Shown: positions 15,393 through 28,383, numbered from the stretch's first letter. The stretch is DNA of 64,000 bases from Perca fluviatilis (GCF_010015445.1 NC_053112.1:30123248-30187247), one strand, 5' to 3'. Numbers and translations are program-made. The notes: a model not told the origin generated them from the letters alone.

Positions 15393-15796
15393 TCCATCCA
15401 TCCATCTTCGTCCGCTTATCCGGTGTCGGGTCGCAGGGGGAGCAGCTCCAGCAGGGGACCCCAAACTTCCCTTTCCCGAGCCACATTAACCAGCTCCGAC
15501 TGGGGGAACCCGAGGTGTTCCCAGGCCAGGTTGGAGATATAATCCCTCCACCTAGTCCTGGGTCTTCCCCGAGGCCTCCTCCCAGCTGGACGTGCCTGGA
15601 ACACCTCCCTAGGGAGGCGCCCAGGGGGCATCCTTACCAGATGCCCGAACCACCTCAACTGGCTCCTTTCGACACGGATGACTGAGCTTCTCACCCTATC
15701 TCTAAGGGAGACGCCAGCCACTCTCCTGAGGAAACCCATTTCGGCTGCTTGTACCCTGGATCTCGTTCTTTCGGTCACAACCCAGCCTTCATGACC
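15393..15796 (-). mobile_element. 5'-truncated non-LTR retrotransposon (Rex-type), 3' end
   Basis: The minus strand encodes the C-terminus of a reverse-transcriptase polyprotein (open from 15778 to 15416). It includes SQLRWFGHLVRMPPGRLP, a Gly-Arg-rich RRPRGRPRTRWRDY block and EVWGPLLELLPLRP, the usual end of Rex-family LINE ORFs in fish. The 3' end is a short GGAT tandem repeat. A perfect 15-bp direct repeat, ATTTTTTATTATCCA, flanks it (15378-15392 and 15797-15811), so the insertion is complete, severely 5'-truncated and fairly young. I cannot separate Rex1/Babar from Rex3/RTE with certainty. Confidence 0.85.
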
Positions 15797-15811
15797 ATTT
15801 TTTATTATCCA

Positions 15812-16175
15812 AAATTGTCATTTATTCAATACTTTGTTTTTTAGTCACCTTTCACAAACACAATTTCCCATAAGCCCTAGACGATCGTGGACTCAACGTC
15901 TTGGCCCAACAGAAGATGCTAGTCAGTGAGTGAGTAGAGGGGTCGCGGTTAGCTGTGATAACAGCAGGACCGAGAGGAGCGAACCCTTAGAAGTTTTAGA
16001 CAGCAGAGATTCCAGATAAAAAGCTGAAATCATTACTTTGGAAAAGAGTGTTGGCAAAATACCCATGATGCTGTAGTTTTTTTTTCTGTTTTTACCCACA
16101 AACTAACCGTTGTTTAACTTTGTTAAAATCACAAAGTTTTCAAGTTCTGATAGTGTGCTGACTTTGGCCCTCTAT
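15812..16175. other. Intergenic, nothing recognised
   Basis: Unremarkable sequence between the LINE fragment and the next repeat. Confidence 0.5.
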
Positions 16176-16764
16176 GGGCCCTATTTTAAGATCTAAACGC
16201 ACCGTGTGAAGCGCATGGCGCAGGTGCCTCCAAATCCACTTATGCTAGTTTGAAGGCGGAAAAAAGGGTCCGTGCGTCGGGGGCATGGTTCAAAAGGGTT
16301 GGACTTAGTGTCTTAATTAATTCATAGGTTTGTTTTGGGCGTAACATGCAATAAACCAATCAGAGTGTCATCTCCCATTCCCTTTAAAAGCCAGGCGCGT
16401 TTGTACCTTGGCGCATGTTTGTGTGCTGCTGCGCTTCCCTGTGTGTGTGTAACAAGCATAGTGTGCACACGCTGTGCATAAGCCTAGGCGCATTTTACTA
16501 ATTTGCTGTTAAAATAACAATGAAATGCTGTGTTATTGACTTTAGACCAGGTTTTTGTTGGTCAATGGCGCGATCACTTCCCGCTGTCACACGATAGCAA
16601 TACGCCAAGAATTCACCTGAACACACCATGGGCGCAAAGATGGGCGCAGGTGCATTTGCTATTTAAACGACGTGAGCTCTGACGGGAAATTGACAACTGC
16701 GTCAGTCTTAAACTAGCAAAGACACGTGTGGGGCTTTGCACTGCGCCGGGTGCAAGATAAGGCC
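16176..16764. repeat. Percomorph nonautonomous DNA element (GGGCCCTAT-type)
   Basis: The left end is GGGCCCTATTTTAAGATCTAAACGCAC; the right end reads GCGCCGGGTGCAAGATAAGGCC. Its complement is GGCCTTATCTTGCACCC, an imperfect inverted match. The interior is rich in GCGCA/TGCGC words and matches from memory a very common percomorph repeat. No coding capacity and no clear TSD. Confidence 0.65.
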
Positions 16765-19700
16765 TTATATGTGAGAATGGAAAGCAACAGTAACTAAGGC
16801 AGGCAGGGGTTAGTTAATGGTTTACTTTCACACAACCAACTGATTCAGTTTTTTTAAGAGTTGTTCTTTGGTCAGCTTACCTTATAGGCAGCACCACTTT
16901 AGATAGTAGCATTATATTTTTACAAAAACAAATGTTTAATCAATAGGTTTGTGTGGTTTTTACTAAAAATGTAGTGAAGCTGACCTTAGAGTGAGAATGA
17001 AAGCAGGTCTTCTGTTGTTAGCTTATAAAAGTCTGTTGTGCTTTATTGCGAAATGTAACAGAAACCCAATTGGTAACACATAAACATATGTTTGGCATGA
17101 ACATTAGCCGTGATCACTTACGAAAAACAGACATCAAGCTAGGCAGAGCTAATTTACTGTACCTAAATCAAACTGACCTGACGTGTGCTTTTTTTCTGTT
17201 GTCTTACTTAACTTCCACTTTGTTCAGATCCTGCACTTGCCAGGGTGGCCTTTCTCTCGTAATTACTCACTATTTCAATTGGCTTTACTCCCCATGCTGT
17301 TTCCTGAAAAGAAAAATCAATGGGTGTACCAACAAACAACTAGTTCCCTCCGGGGTTCTCATAAATTTTTACACTCCGTAGTCTGGCATCAGCAAAGCTC
17401 AAGGAAGCCAAAACAGATGTTCCAAGAGTGAAAAAGTGAGAAAAGTCATGACCCCCCAAAAGTGTTGGAGATTAGCCTAAGGCAGGTGGAAATGGGTTTA
17501 TTATGATAAAAATGGTGCCATGAAGTACAGTTTCAACTCAAAAACTTCTGTGCTCAGGTGCTGTCGGATATACAGCACATTCAAAATAACAGAGTCAAGT
17601 TATATCACCTGACTTTAAGGAATAAGCAATATAAAGGTCTCGATAATGTACACATAGTATAAATATACACGAGGTTATGCACATATTTGGATGTATACAT
17701 ATACGGACATCACCCACCAGAGGTCATATATGTAGCTGTTATGCAGATGTGTGGCCTTGGAAAACAGAAATCGTTTGAGCACATGTTGTCTGATTAATAA
17801 CTTGTGCATGAAGTAATTGGATCTATTATTTGAATGTCCTGCCTAATGTAAATAAATATAGGCAATATGGATACAAAGGAAATGCTTGAGGTTTGGCATG
17901 TCAACCAGCATTCCTTTTTCGCTGCATCTCAACCTGCCAATAATGAGAAACGTCTTTGTTACTCCCTTGATACTTAACATGTCCTCTTAGAAACAAACAG
18001 GGAGCAGATACAATAATGATAAAACATCTTAACATGGCTTTAACTTTAAAGTTGTTTAATAAAAATGACAAACACTACAACAAAGTTTGGTCATGTGAAG
18101 TTAAATGCCAACTTGCAGCATTTAGCCATTAGAGAGCACAGATTAGCACTTTAATGTGAAACTTTTCAAAACAACAAAAGACAAATAACACAGCTTCAAA
18201 GATGTTAAATTGTGTGTGACCAAATCCCCAAATTATTTGGTAAGTCATGGGGAACAGGCTGGAGAGTTATGAGAACATATGTCACACACAGACCAGAGTC
18301 ATAGAGAGAGAAGAGTTGAGACACTCTTTGATCTCGCTAGCGGGGTGGTCACGTGGTTCATGTAAGCCTGTATAGTTCCAAACACACGCCGCGCTGTCAT
18401 GTTCTTCTATGGGAGTGACAGCTATGTATAAGTATTACTTAGATACGTTTTTAAGTTTTGGAGGGAAGGCTTCACATTCGTGTTAGCATGGGTAGCACTA
18501 GACTACTGGCTTTAGTGGCTTAACCTTAACTTTTACCTTACTACATCTCTGTTTTGAAATTAAAGACAATTCAAGGTGTTCTTTTTTGCGCAACTGGACT
18601 ATTGGATTTTCCTTGATTTTGCTTGTAATTCCGATTCACTTACCTGTGGTCAAAGAGCGATTGAAAAAGCAGAGTAGCAACAGTCCATTCAACATTTAGT
18701 GTCCAGCCCACTTCTTCTGATGAGGCAGGAGTTGACCACACAACCATGATAATTTTAAGACTAAGCCATACACAAAGTATCAAATATATTAAAGAATAAC
18801 AACTCATTACGCTTGGATGAATGAATGAAAATTGTTTATTAAACAATGAGTGAGACAACAAGAACGTGTGCGTGTGTGTGTGTGTGTGTGTATGTGTTAT
18901 GATATTTTTTGTGTGGAATAATTTGTATTCATACATGTAATCCAACAGCCCTTTCAAGGATATAATTAAACAAACGCAACCTTATTTCTACTAGCTATAG
19001 CATCAGACACAGTACTGTACACTGTCAGGTTCAGCAGATAAAACCTAAATAAAACCCGTCCTTAATAACATCAATAACTAACTAAATAAAAGTTTTCACT
19101 ACTGAACTTCGTAATTGTTGGTGAGCGATACCTTCACAGCTGTGAAGTTGAGCTAACAAACTAGCAAATGAGCTAACGAGCTAACAAACTAGCAGGCAAT
19201 CAGTCATCTACCAAGATAAAAAATATATATCATTACGCTGTGCACATACAAATAAAGATCAGTATATGCATCATAAAGGGCCTCTGATAAAATAAAGACA
19301 GTTGATTCAAAAGAGGTAGCTATTTAAAGAAGTTACTCGACAGCCAGCAATGGAAATTAATGATGTCCAACGCCGTAGAATGGATTGTTTGGAACCATGC
19401 GAGACTGCATACCCCAGAAGTAGGCGGCAAAAAGCGTACACTGGAGTCCAAATTGCATCAACAGAACAGTGGTGGCCATTAACCAACAGGACGGACAAAC
19501 ATTTGAAAAATTCAATTAACTGGAATCTCAGCTAACATGACACATCTTAGTGGAATTATTGGAAATGCCAGGTTATTTGCTTGGAATTGGAATCCAAAAA
19601 TGCTTTTGCTTACTGTTACTTCACTTTGATGATTGATATTCACTGTGCAGAATGTTTGTGATCATTTCAAACTAGACGGCAGTTTTTACATTCAGCTGCT

Positions 19701-19829
19701 GAAGGAGGAACGTTTTCCTGTAATCACCTTAGATCTGAGTTTAACACGTGTATGTATCTACGAGCGTGATTTGTGGCATCACATTGGGGAGCCGATCATG
19801 GTACACAAGAACCGCTCTGAGGGGGGACT
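16765..19829. other. Intergenic, little recognised
   Basis: About 3 kb without supported exons. It contains a short (TG)n at 18868-18893 and a local tandem duplication of GAGCTAACAAACTAGCA-like words at 19149-19195. Confidence 0.5.
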
Positions 19830-20405
19830 GTGTTAGTATCGTGATATCATGACTTCGCGTAAACATACACGACACTTTCAAGTGGCGTGTTATCTGTACG
19901 CATTTTCTGTGTATGTTTACGCCGAAGAACGGGACGTTGCATTTGGAGCTATCCGCGTGTACAGCGGACGGGTTGGTTTAGGAAAATAACAACGGGACGG
20001 TTGGATTTAGGAAAACAATAACGGGATGCGGGACAACAACGGCACGGTTGGGTTTAGGAAAAGAATAATGGGGTTGGGTTTAGGAAAAGAAGAACGGGGT
20101 TGGGTTTAGTAAAAGAAGAAAGCGACGGTTGGGTTTAGGAAATGTTATGCGCGGGAAAAGAAGGAAGTGTGACACGCGGGACACGATCCCCGGTCTCCTG
20201 GGTGAAAGTCCTGTGTTTGACCCATCCACCACCCCAACCAACCTCCCTACGCGGATTTTCGGCCTTTCATGCTACTCGCTACGGCGTAAATTGACACGCA
20301 ATCGCAAGGTAATGTAAGTCGACGGAGGCCAAATGGTGTATATACACATGCTACAAAGCAATTATGCGTCTTGATAACGCCAAAATGGTATACGAATTGG
20401 CATGT
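19830..20405. repeat. Hairpin plus minisatellite element (probable nonautonomous DNA transposon)
   Basis: Near the left end an 18/19-bp inverted pair (19853-19870 and 19909-19927) would form a hairpin. Then come about six units of a degenerate 26-bp-class repeat with core GGTTGGGTTTAGGAAAA (about 19968-20150), then a GC-rich segment (CCCCGGTCTCCTGGGTGAAAG). An outer inverted match pairs GGCGTGTTATCTGTACGCAT (19883-19902) with about 20362-20381. The GTTTAGGAAAA minisatellite is common in teleosts. Boundaries are approximate. Confidence 0.6.
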
Positions 20406-21419
20406 CATACATATGCCACTTAATGAGATCAGTCTGGTGTTAGCCCTTAAAGGTCCAGCTCCTTTAGCCAATCATGTTTTGTGAATTCTTATGTTGTTGC
20501 TGTTGCTGTCTTTATGGTGTCTTGTTGTCTTCTGTTTTGTAATTTTTAACAATCACCTCACTAGTTTCAAAACATCTTGCCAGAGGACTACAGTTGAAAA
20601 TTAGCCAGCTGGCTAACACAGGCACATTTACAAAATTTTTATTAAGCGTTGTACTTAAATGAATAGATTAAATGGCCCAAAATACAATGTACGCAAGTGT
20701 GATGTGGAAACTTGAAACTTCTAGGTCACATATGCTGAGGGTTAACTTTTCAGGAAAGTAGGAGACATCTTGCATCTGGCAGTTAAACTTTTAAAAACAA
20801 AAGACGTTTGCATATTCTGGACATTTTAATGAGGGAGATGGGGTATATGTTCTTTTAAGACAGTGTAAGTAGTTTTTTAAACTTTTTTTTAAACATAAAC
20901 CATATCAGACAGATTAAATATTCAGAGTATTAAAACATGTCTGGAAGGGATCTTTAAAGTAATTTTCAATGAAATGTTTACAACATTCTGTCTACACCAG
21001 ACAATGTAATCATTCTAAATCTGAGACAAAAAGCAATAAGATGAAAGTGGTGGCCCATGTAGCAGCTGTACTCCATAAAATGTTTCCGTCACTGTCGCCC
21101 TTTTGTAATCAAGCACCAGCACATAGCATATTTGGATGCAGAGAAACACAATAAGGAAGTGATTGCAGATGACTTCTTTGTACACAGATTTAGATGTATT
21201 AGAAAAGTTATCTAAAGGATTCAATGGATATTTTAATTATTGTTATGTGTGGTTTACATTATCTTGTCAACAACTAATAAAAGGATTTTTTATGTTAACT
21301 TATATTGGTAGATAAAGTATATTGTATGTGTATGTAGAGGTATATGTGTGTGTGCATGTATATGTCCATATGTGAGTGTGTATATATGTATATTTGTATT
21401 TTATGAGAATTTGCTGTTT
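20406..21419. other. Intergenic, nothing recognised
   Basis: AT-rich sequence with no supported exon; loose TATGTG/TGTATATG low complexity toward 21300-21400. Confidence 0.5.
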
Positions 21420-21545
21420 CGTTGTAGGATTGTTTGTTTATTCATGTTATGTGTTATGTGTGGACCCCAGGAAGAGTAGCGGATGCATTTGTTGCATCAG
21501 CTAATTGGGATCCTAATAAAATAAAATAAAATAAAATAAAATAAA
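21420..21545 (+). mobile_element. LINE 3' end with (TAAAA)n tail, CR1/L2-like
   Basis: Contains GGACCCCAGGAAGAGTAGC and GCTAATTGGGATCCTAATAAAAT, the 3' terminus of an abundant fish LINE that I recall from the CR1/L2 group, ending in six or so AAAAT units (21514-21545). Only the 3' end is recognisable. Confidence 0.65.
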
Positions 21546-21549
21546 CTAG

Positions 21550-21705
21550 GGGGGGACACGACGACAATGGATCAGCTATTCAGAAGGGACATGGCTCTTG
21601 GAAAAAAGCTATTGAGGTGGCGTGAGGTCCTTGTCCTCATCGCCCTGTACCTTCGTCCTGAGGGAAGCAGCCTAAAAATGTCCCTTGCTGGATGGGACTT
21701 ATATG
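21550..21705. repeat. Teleost interspersed repeat fragment
   Basis: The stretch GAAAAAAGCTATTGAGGTGG, followed by a conserved CTTGTCCTCAT...CCTGAGGGAAGCAG pattern, is one I have seen repeatedly in fish genomes. The class is not certain. It directly follows the LINE tail. Confidence 0.45.
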
Positions 21706-21950
21706 TATATTACAATTAATCAAAGTACCTGGGGGACTAAGGTCCCAAACATTATACCTTGGCGCAATCAAGCTTAATATTTAGGCAGAGTTATTTGAAA
21801 TAATTACTACATATTTTCACAAAATAAACATTTAATACTGCAGGTTTTTAATATAGCTTTATTCTCAAGTAGTTAAGTTGACCTCATTGTGACTCTGAAA
21901 AATTGGTTAAGAAACCCAATTGGTCAGCAACTAATGACTGTTGGTGGAAT

Positions 21951-22140
21951 GTAACTAAGTACATTTACTCAAGTACTGTACTTAAGTACAAATTCGAGGT
22001 ACTTGTATTTTACTGGAGTATTTTGAGTATTTTATGCTATACATCATAATTCTACTCCACTACATCTCTGAGACAAAATTTTTAGTTTTTACTCCACTAC
22101 AATTGTCTGACAGCTTTAGTTACTTTTTTAGATTGAATAT
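21951..22140. repeat. Split teleost repeat, segment 1 (GTAACTAAGTACATTTACTC type)
   Basis: The left end of a very common percomorph repeat: GGAATGTAACTAAGTACATT, a CTCAAGTACTGTACTTAAGT palindrome, then CTCCACTACAT and TGACAGCTTTAGTTACT. The expected continuation is not here but at about 23665, so the copy is interrupted. Confidence 0.75.
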
Positions 22141-23664
22141 TTTCATATCCTTCCTGTCCATTAAAAAACTTGTTTCTCTAAATTTTGTGATTTTTAATAT
22201 GAATTTCCTAATAAACTGAATAATTAAGTGTTCCTTTATGTGTTGAGAAAATTTTTATTAATAGGGCTGTACTCAAAATACTAAACAGTGGGCTGGGATT
22301 GTCTCCACACGGTCTCACAGACCGTTCCCCAACCATGGCCACATGCACTAACATAAACGCCCATAAAATAATAATAAATCTCATATATTTATATCATATT
22401 TAGCAGTGATTTGATGGATAGGAATGGTCATATAAATTCTTTCTTTTTGTAACCCACTGCAGAGTAAAAAACATCCCAGCGTCATAATCTGACTTGTAAA
22501 TCGAACAAACCCATGTTCATGTTGCACCGTGATATGGGCAATGATAAATGAATGGTCCACTGACAGAGAGAAAAAGAAAGTCACAGTGGGAATTGGGAGG
22601 ATTTAAAAAGCTCATATTTACATGTAGTGTTGTGTGAGTGATGTTGATGGAAGGAACGCCACAATTTTTAAAGGATAAGACATGATTTGCTTATCAATCA
22701 TATTTGTTCTGTCATACCATGACAACATTTCTCAATATACCACTTAGTATTTTGTGTCTCTCGGTTTTTGGACTGCTGTTACACACACTGTGGTATTTCC
22801 ATTAAGGACTAATGCAACTGTTTAATAACAGTGGAGTCGAGATACTGAGAACTGACAAAAAGCAGTGGTTGACCAGGCAGGGGTCCAGGGATTGAGAGTT
22901 GGCAGAGAGATTCCATCTATTTGGATAACCTCTGATGTAAAAATCGTTCTTTTCTTGGACCAAGGAGAGGTCGAGGAAAATAATAACCATGAACCTTGCT
23001 GCAATGATAAAAACCAAAACTTTGTCAGTAATAATGATTGCTTCAATGCGAGCAGACTGCAGATTTAGATAGAGAAGAACAAGATGCCTCCAGGCTGAGA
23101 CGTATATCAGACATAGCTTTGGCATAGCTTTCCTTCTAGACCTCCAGGTTTTGTTTAAATAAAGTTTTGAGGCCTAAGAAGTTAAAGTATCCATTATTTC
23201 GCCAAAAAGCTAATTTTAGTGTCCAAAAGTCCAAAATACAATTACAAAGTTTTGTAGCAGAAATGGCGCGAGGCCTGTGAGCTAGTTCAGGCAGTCAACT
23301 CGACCTGCACTGCTGTACACACATGTGACATGCCTCACTCTCCGTATCATTTACCAAACACACCACCTCAATTTGGCAGTCTATTTAAGCTGGACAATTT
23401 CCCCATCTCCGCCTTGCCAATGTTGCTGCTGCCCTGCACCTGTATCGCTGCCTGCTTTCAGCCCCACCACCACCCCAGCATCAACCTGCAGGCTCCGGCC
23501 AGGGGGAAGTTAATTTATCATCATTTCCCAATATCTCATGTAAACCCAAACTGTGGGGAGTGATGAGGTTGGAGTCTGGCCGCCAAACACAATGTTTTTC
23601 TGTCATAATAAACATTTCAAACGTGAGTTGTCTGACTGAACTTTGTTTTTTCTTCTTTCCTACC
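22141..23664. other. Sequence interrupting the split repeat (about 1.5 kb)
   Basis: Lies between two parts of one repeat copy and is therefore probably inserted. No transposase, TIR or tail is evident to me, and the open frames have no recognisable domain. Confidence 0.4.
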
Positions 23665-23940
23665 CAATTAATCATCTCATTGGAGGCTCAATCCCCAGGT
23701 TGGGAATCACTGGATTAAACTACCAAACAATACTAATACCTAAATAATAAAGTAGTTAAAACTATAGCTGCACCTCGACCAGCTACAACAATAGAATACT
23801 ACTTACACTGATGCATCATTGTAATTTATAATGTATCACAGTCAGGGCATTTTTTGTGATTTGTTTTGTGACAGGTTTGATTGATACTTGTAGTGCCTTT
23901 TGCTGATAATACTTCTTAAACTTAAACTTTAAAACATTAT
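23665..23940. repeat. Split teleost repeat, segment 2
   Basis: Resumes the element with CCCCAGGTTGGGAATCACTGG, AAAACTATAGCTGCACCTCGACCAGCTAC and TGCTGATAATACTTCTTAAAC, in the order of the intact family as I remember it. Confidence 0.65.
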
Positions 23941-23944
23941 ATTA

Positions 23945-24330
23945 TTTGTCATTCCATACACAAGTCAATTGGTCTTTGAAATGCGACTTTCGCAATTTCC
24001 TCATTTTTTTACAGCACACATATGCATTCAAAGGGAGTAGGGCAGGGCCAGCCATGATATGGCTTCCCTGGAGCAGTTTATGGGTTGGGTGTCTTGCTCA
24101 AGGGCACCTCGAAAGTGCCCAGGAGGGGAACTGGCACCTTCCCCTGCTGACAGTCGGCACTCTATGCTTGGTCCATACAAGGACTTTGTCCATTCAGGGA
24201 CTTGGACTTGGACTTGTGGGGGACTCAAGCCAGCAGGGCTACTGCCACCCCAAAAGTAGTTCTGACTGGGAATAAAATGCGGGCCACGGCGGTGAGAGTT
24301 CTGTATACTAACCACTAGACTACCAGGGAC
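23945..24330. repeat. Inserted teleost repeat (CTTGCTCAAGGGCACCTCG type)
   Basis: Contains GTGTCTTGCTCAAGGGCACC and a GCCCAGGAGGGGAACTGGCACC block, then a region ending in ACTAACCACTAGACTACC, which looks tRNA-like in its anticodon-arm and T-arm spacing. It sits between segments 2 and 3 of the split repeat, so it inserted later. It could be a tRNA-related SINE; I do not see a tail. Confidence 0.55.
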
Positions 24331-24331
24331 T

Positions 24332-24446
24332 TTTTATGAACTTTTACATTAGTTATATATTTAATGGAGGGGCCTGTAATGAAGTATTTGTACATTATTG
24401 TAGTGGTACTTTATACAATCTGTGTACTTCTCGCACCAATGGAAAA
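24332..24446. repeat. Split teleost repeat, segment 3 (right end)
   Basis: The terminal portion: AATGAAGTATTTGTACATT, GTAGTGGTACTTTAT and CTGTGTACTTCTCGCACC, the diverged right end of the same family. Confidence 0.6.
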
Positions 24447-27400
24447 TTCAACTGATGTGATTTATTAAAATGTGAGCTTGTCAACTAGACCTCATCATGC
24501 AGTTAGATGCAGTATGACAGTGTCTAAATTATTTTCATGTCTTCCACCACTTCCCTCAGAACAATATTACTGCCGTAATTCGCTCATAATCAGAGGGAAA
24601 AAGTGCATTCCTGAACTTTGGGTCCCATGCAGGCTGAAGTGAAAGATGATTGAGAATGACCAACAGACCCTGTGACAGAAGGGTAAAATGTTGCCAAGCA
24701 TTCAACCACGTTTCCTGTGGTCAACCCAACTTTCTTCATATGTTTAAGAATCTTTTCTCGGGGCTTTCTATTAGTCTAGCTTTGCTTAGGAGGAGACTTT
24801 GTTTTCTTGCTAAATGAAGACATACAGATAAAAGAATGAGCCAAATAAAAGCTACAAAGATGGCTGAACATCATCATTTTCATCAGCTAAGTGTAAGTTT
24901 GACCCAAGACATCACACCCAGATGCAGATGTCCATGTGATAAAGTCATAAAGTCTCCTTGCTTGAGAAGACTTTCCCTCTCTGCCACAGTGAATGATATG
25001 AGCCATACAAACCCAAATTACATTTATGACCTGCACCGTGCCAACACGGGCACAAAATCAAAGCCTTCCACTGAATCATTTAGCATATTTATTTAGCTGG
25101 CAACTTCATGGGCAGTCAAACCTGTCTGTGTGAACTCCTTCATTTGTATTTTCTGCTGACACACACTGGAAAGTGCAGAGCCAGTGACAGTCACTTTCTT
25201 ATTAGCAGGTTTTTGGTGGAGACTCCAGAGCCTGTGGGTGGCCTGCAGCTAAAGAAACGTGCTTTCTTTCTATATCTACCTCTTCTTTCCATAAAGACCT
25301 AAAGTCTCCCTGAATGTACCCTTTCCAGTGTCTGAGGAGACAAAAAAGGCTTCCAATATTTCAGCAAATGGAAACCTTATCCAATTAAAAAGGTAGGGTA
25401 GAGTCATTACTTTCGATCAAAAGCACATGTGACTGGACACTTGCTGGATTGAAAAGACAACCTTGTAAAGTGCAGACCGCGAAGTTCGGTGCTGAATAAT
25501 TATTGCAGGTATCTGCTTTTTACTGTCAAGGAATGTGAGAAAATGATTTATTGTGTCTCTCGCCACCTTAAATAAAAAATAAAGGTAATAAAGTGTCCAT
25601 CAAAACTGAGTTCATAAAGCAGAAAGGTTATGTTAGATGACATTGCTTCGATTGTTACTTTTAAGGTGAAGATAAAGAGGGAAAACAGAAGTAGATTATG
25701 ATGTAAATGGGTATACCTTGAGGAGTCACAGCTTTTTTCAAATACAAATATTGAACATCTGGTGAACACATTTACATAAGAGATCACTCCCAGACTTTTC
25801 CACATAGTCTGTAAAATAAGCTAATGACTACAGGAAAAATGTAATATGTATTATTAAATAATACACAGAGGACTTACAGAGAGAAAACAAATAGGGACTC
25901 TAAATAGGGAACTAAAATATCCTAACAATGTGCTCTGGTCGTTTCATAGTAGCGCCAGATGTTTAAGCTACAGAATTTGTAGCTTATCTTCGAATGCTGG
26001 CTAAACTGTTATGCAAATATATACTGACAGTAGTTCCTGGAAAATGTATTGCACAGCGCTTGTAAATCACAAACAATATTGTAGTAGATATTTTGTAGCA
26101 GTTTCCAGGGCTACATAAACTAAACATCTGGTTCAAACTGCCTTTACAACAACCTGAAAGGAGTCTCAAAGTAGCGGCATGGCACTACTGCTAAGACCAT
26201 TTTCAACAGCTTTAGTATTTAACATTTTTGTAATGTAGAGTAAGGGGCATGAAAAGTTAAGAAATATAAAAGAACAAGTCCCCTGGTCAATAAATAAAAA
26301 CTGATTTTGAACATACCGAGGCATACTGAGGAGAACAATAGAAGCCCCACAATGATGTTGCTGTATTTGATGTTTTTGCAAATTGTATGTCTCCTGTTAG
26401 AGATGATGGAAAAAATATGTCCCTCTTTTGAGAACCGTCAAAACAGGAACCAGTGAAGTTGTACAATAATGTTCTAAAAATTGTGAGTTTTGTCTATAAA
26501 GTGGCCTCTCAGAGAGCTTTCAGCACATGTTGCCACATTGTCTGAAGTGGTGAAGCACAGTGATCGCATTCAAAGATGCCATTAAGAAATTTCTATTTAA
26601 TCATATTCTACTTATAAGACACAATCAAAAAAAGAAAGTGGTCTCTACCTAACCGAACATATCCTGCACATTTTTACAATAAAAGGAGCATATCAAAGCA
26701 TACTGTCTATAGATCACATCTGCAACGCATCAGCCTATAATGGGTCTTATATGGGAAGTCTTATTTGTACTCATAAAAAAATCTCAAATTCAGAAACAGT
26801 TGGTTGGTGGTTTTAGTGACCCTTGAATTGTTTCAGGATTCACAGCATCAGCGTGTCTCCAAAATACATTTAAAATTTTGATGATTTCAGTTTGGAATAT
26901 AAGGTCAATTGACATGTGTATAATCTCACTAATATTAGAGCTCTGTTGCGTAAGCACTGCAAGCTACTTCTTACAGTTTATGGATATGGTTTAAAAAGAT
27001 TCCTTTGTATTATTTATTTAGGTATACATTTATTATCATATGCTGGAGCTATAGTCACTGTAGTCATCCTAATATAATTCAGCTTTATGGATAATGTTTA
27101 TCAAAAGGCCCATATTTTCTCAGTTGGCTCACGCTGAGCGAAGGGGTCCTATGAATAAAAGATTTTGGAGACCAAGTTGCAACCGTTTTGGTTATTCTGC
27201 ATGCAATTTTTGATTTGCCAACTTTGTCTCAAAATCCAAAGACAAATTTGGGGTTGTTTGCCTATGCCACCAGTCCCTGTCAATCAAATGTGATCAAACC
27301 AACCTCACAGTCCTGTAGAAGCAGATTGGCTGAGTTAAAGAGCATTCAATTCTTAAAAATGATTTTTCTTTGATTGTTGTTTATTTAGTCATGCGTAGGT

Positions 27401-28383
27401 GAAGAAAAACGTAGACCTACCCTGTGGAGTTTTTGACCACTCGTAGCCCATGCACCATTTTTATAAGTGGGTCCTGACTCCTGCAAATACAAATTCATGG
27501 AAATGCATTCAGCACATATTTTAGACCTCAAGAAGAAAGCTTCACAGGGCACCTTTAACATGTGAAACCAAGTTTTCAGGGGCTTTAATTTTCATGTCAT
27601 ACAAAGAAACAGGTGAATCAGCTCATACCTTTTAAATTTGCAGCTTGTTAAGTGATGTTGTTCAGCACGTCTGAAACAAGCCAGACAGTCCTAAAGTCTT
27701 CACTGTCGTATATACAGGACAATACATACTTTATGTCTTATTTAAAATCTCCAGATCAATACAGTATAGACACTTACCTTTTTTTGTGTTTAGAAGCAGA
27801 GAAATGCGCCGTTTCAACGAGGTCCTCTAACAATTGTAGGCCATCCAGAATCTTATTTAATCCATCGTGGAATTACAGTGTCTTTGAAAAAAAACTAAAT
27901 ATTTTAATTTTTTAATTTTGTTAGTTACAGAATTCATTTTTTTTTCCCCTGATTGCCAAGACTTGGGAGAAGAAATTCCAAAAGGTTTAGTTTTTTTATG
28001 TTGTCTGTGTGATTTTAATACATTTCTATTTATAAAAATTTTCTTTTGTCTTTATATTCCTATAACAATTTTTCCATTTATGTGACATCCATGCAGCATA
28101 CATATGCTGATTGCCCAGGTTCTCCTGAAAAAAGTTATGTCTATAACTTGATTGTGCATAACAGGGTTGAGGTTACACAAGCATTATTAGACAAGGAGAC
28201 CAAGTGAACCAAAGATGGGAGAAAATGGCTTAGACCTGGGAGGGTTAATTAACTTTTTTTAAAACTATAATGCAAAATGTAAGCATACATCCTCCTGTCT
28301 TACATTATAAACACTCAACAAAACATAAGCAACACAACAAGTAATAACCAGTCCTGTGTAACCAATAGTACAAAATACATTCT
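24447..28383. other. Intergenic region 3' of dkk2, nothing recognised
   Basis: About 3.9 kb, AT-rich, with no supported exon, RNA gene or TIR pair. It could contain conserved regulatory sequence, which only alignment to other fish would show. Confidence 0.55.

Noticed and set aside
19968..20150. The short tandem units as a CRISPR array
   Set aside because: Units are adjacent and degenerate without unique spacers of constant length, and the genome is vertebrate.
24028..24315. Open frames on both strands over the inserted repeat as a gene
   Set aside because: The sequence is a dispersed teleost repeat inserted in another repeat.
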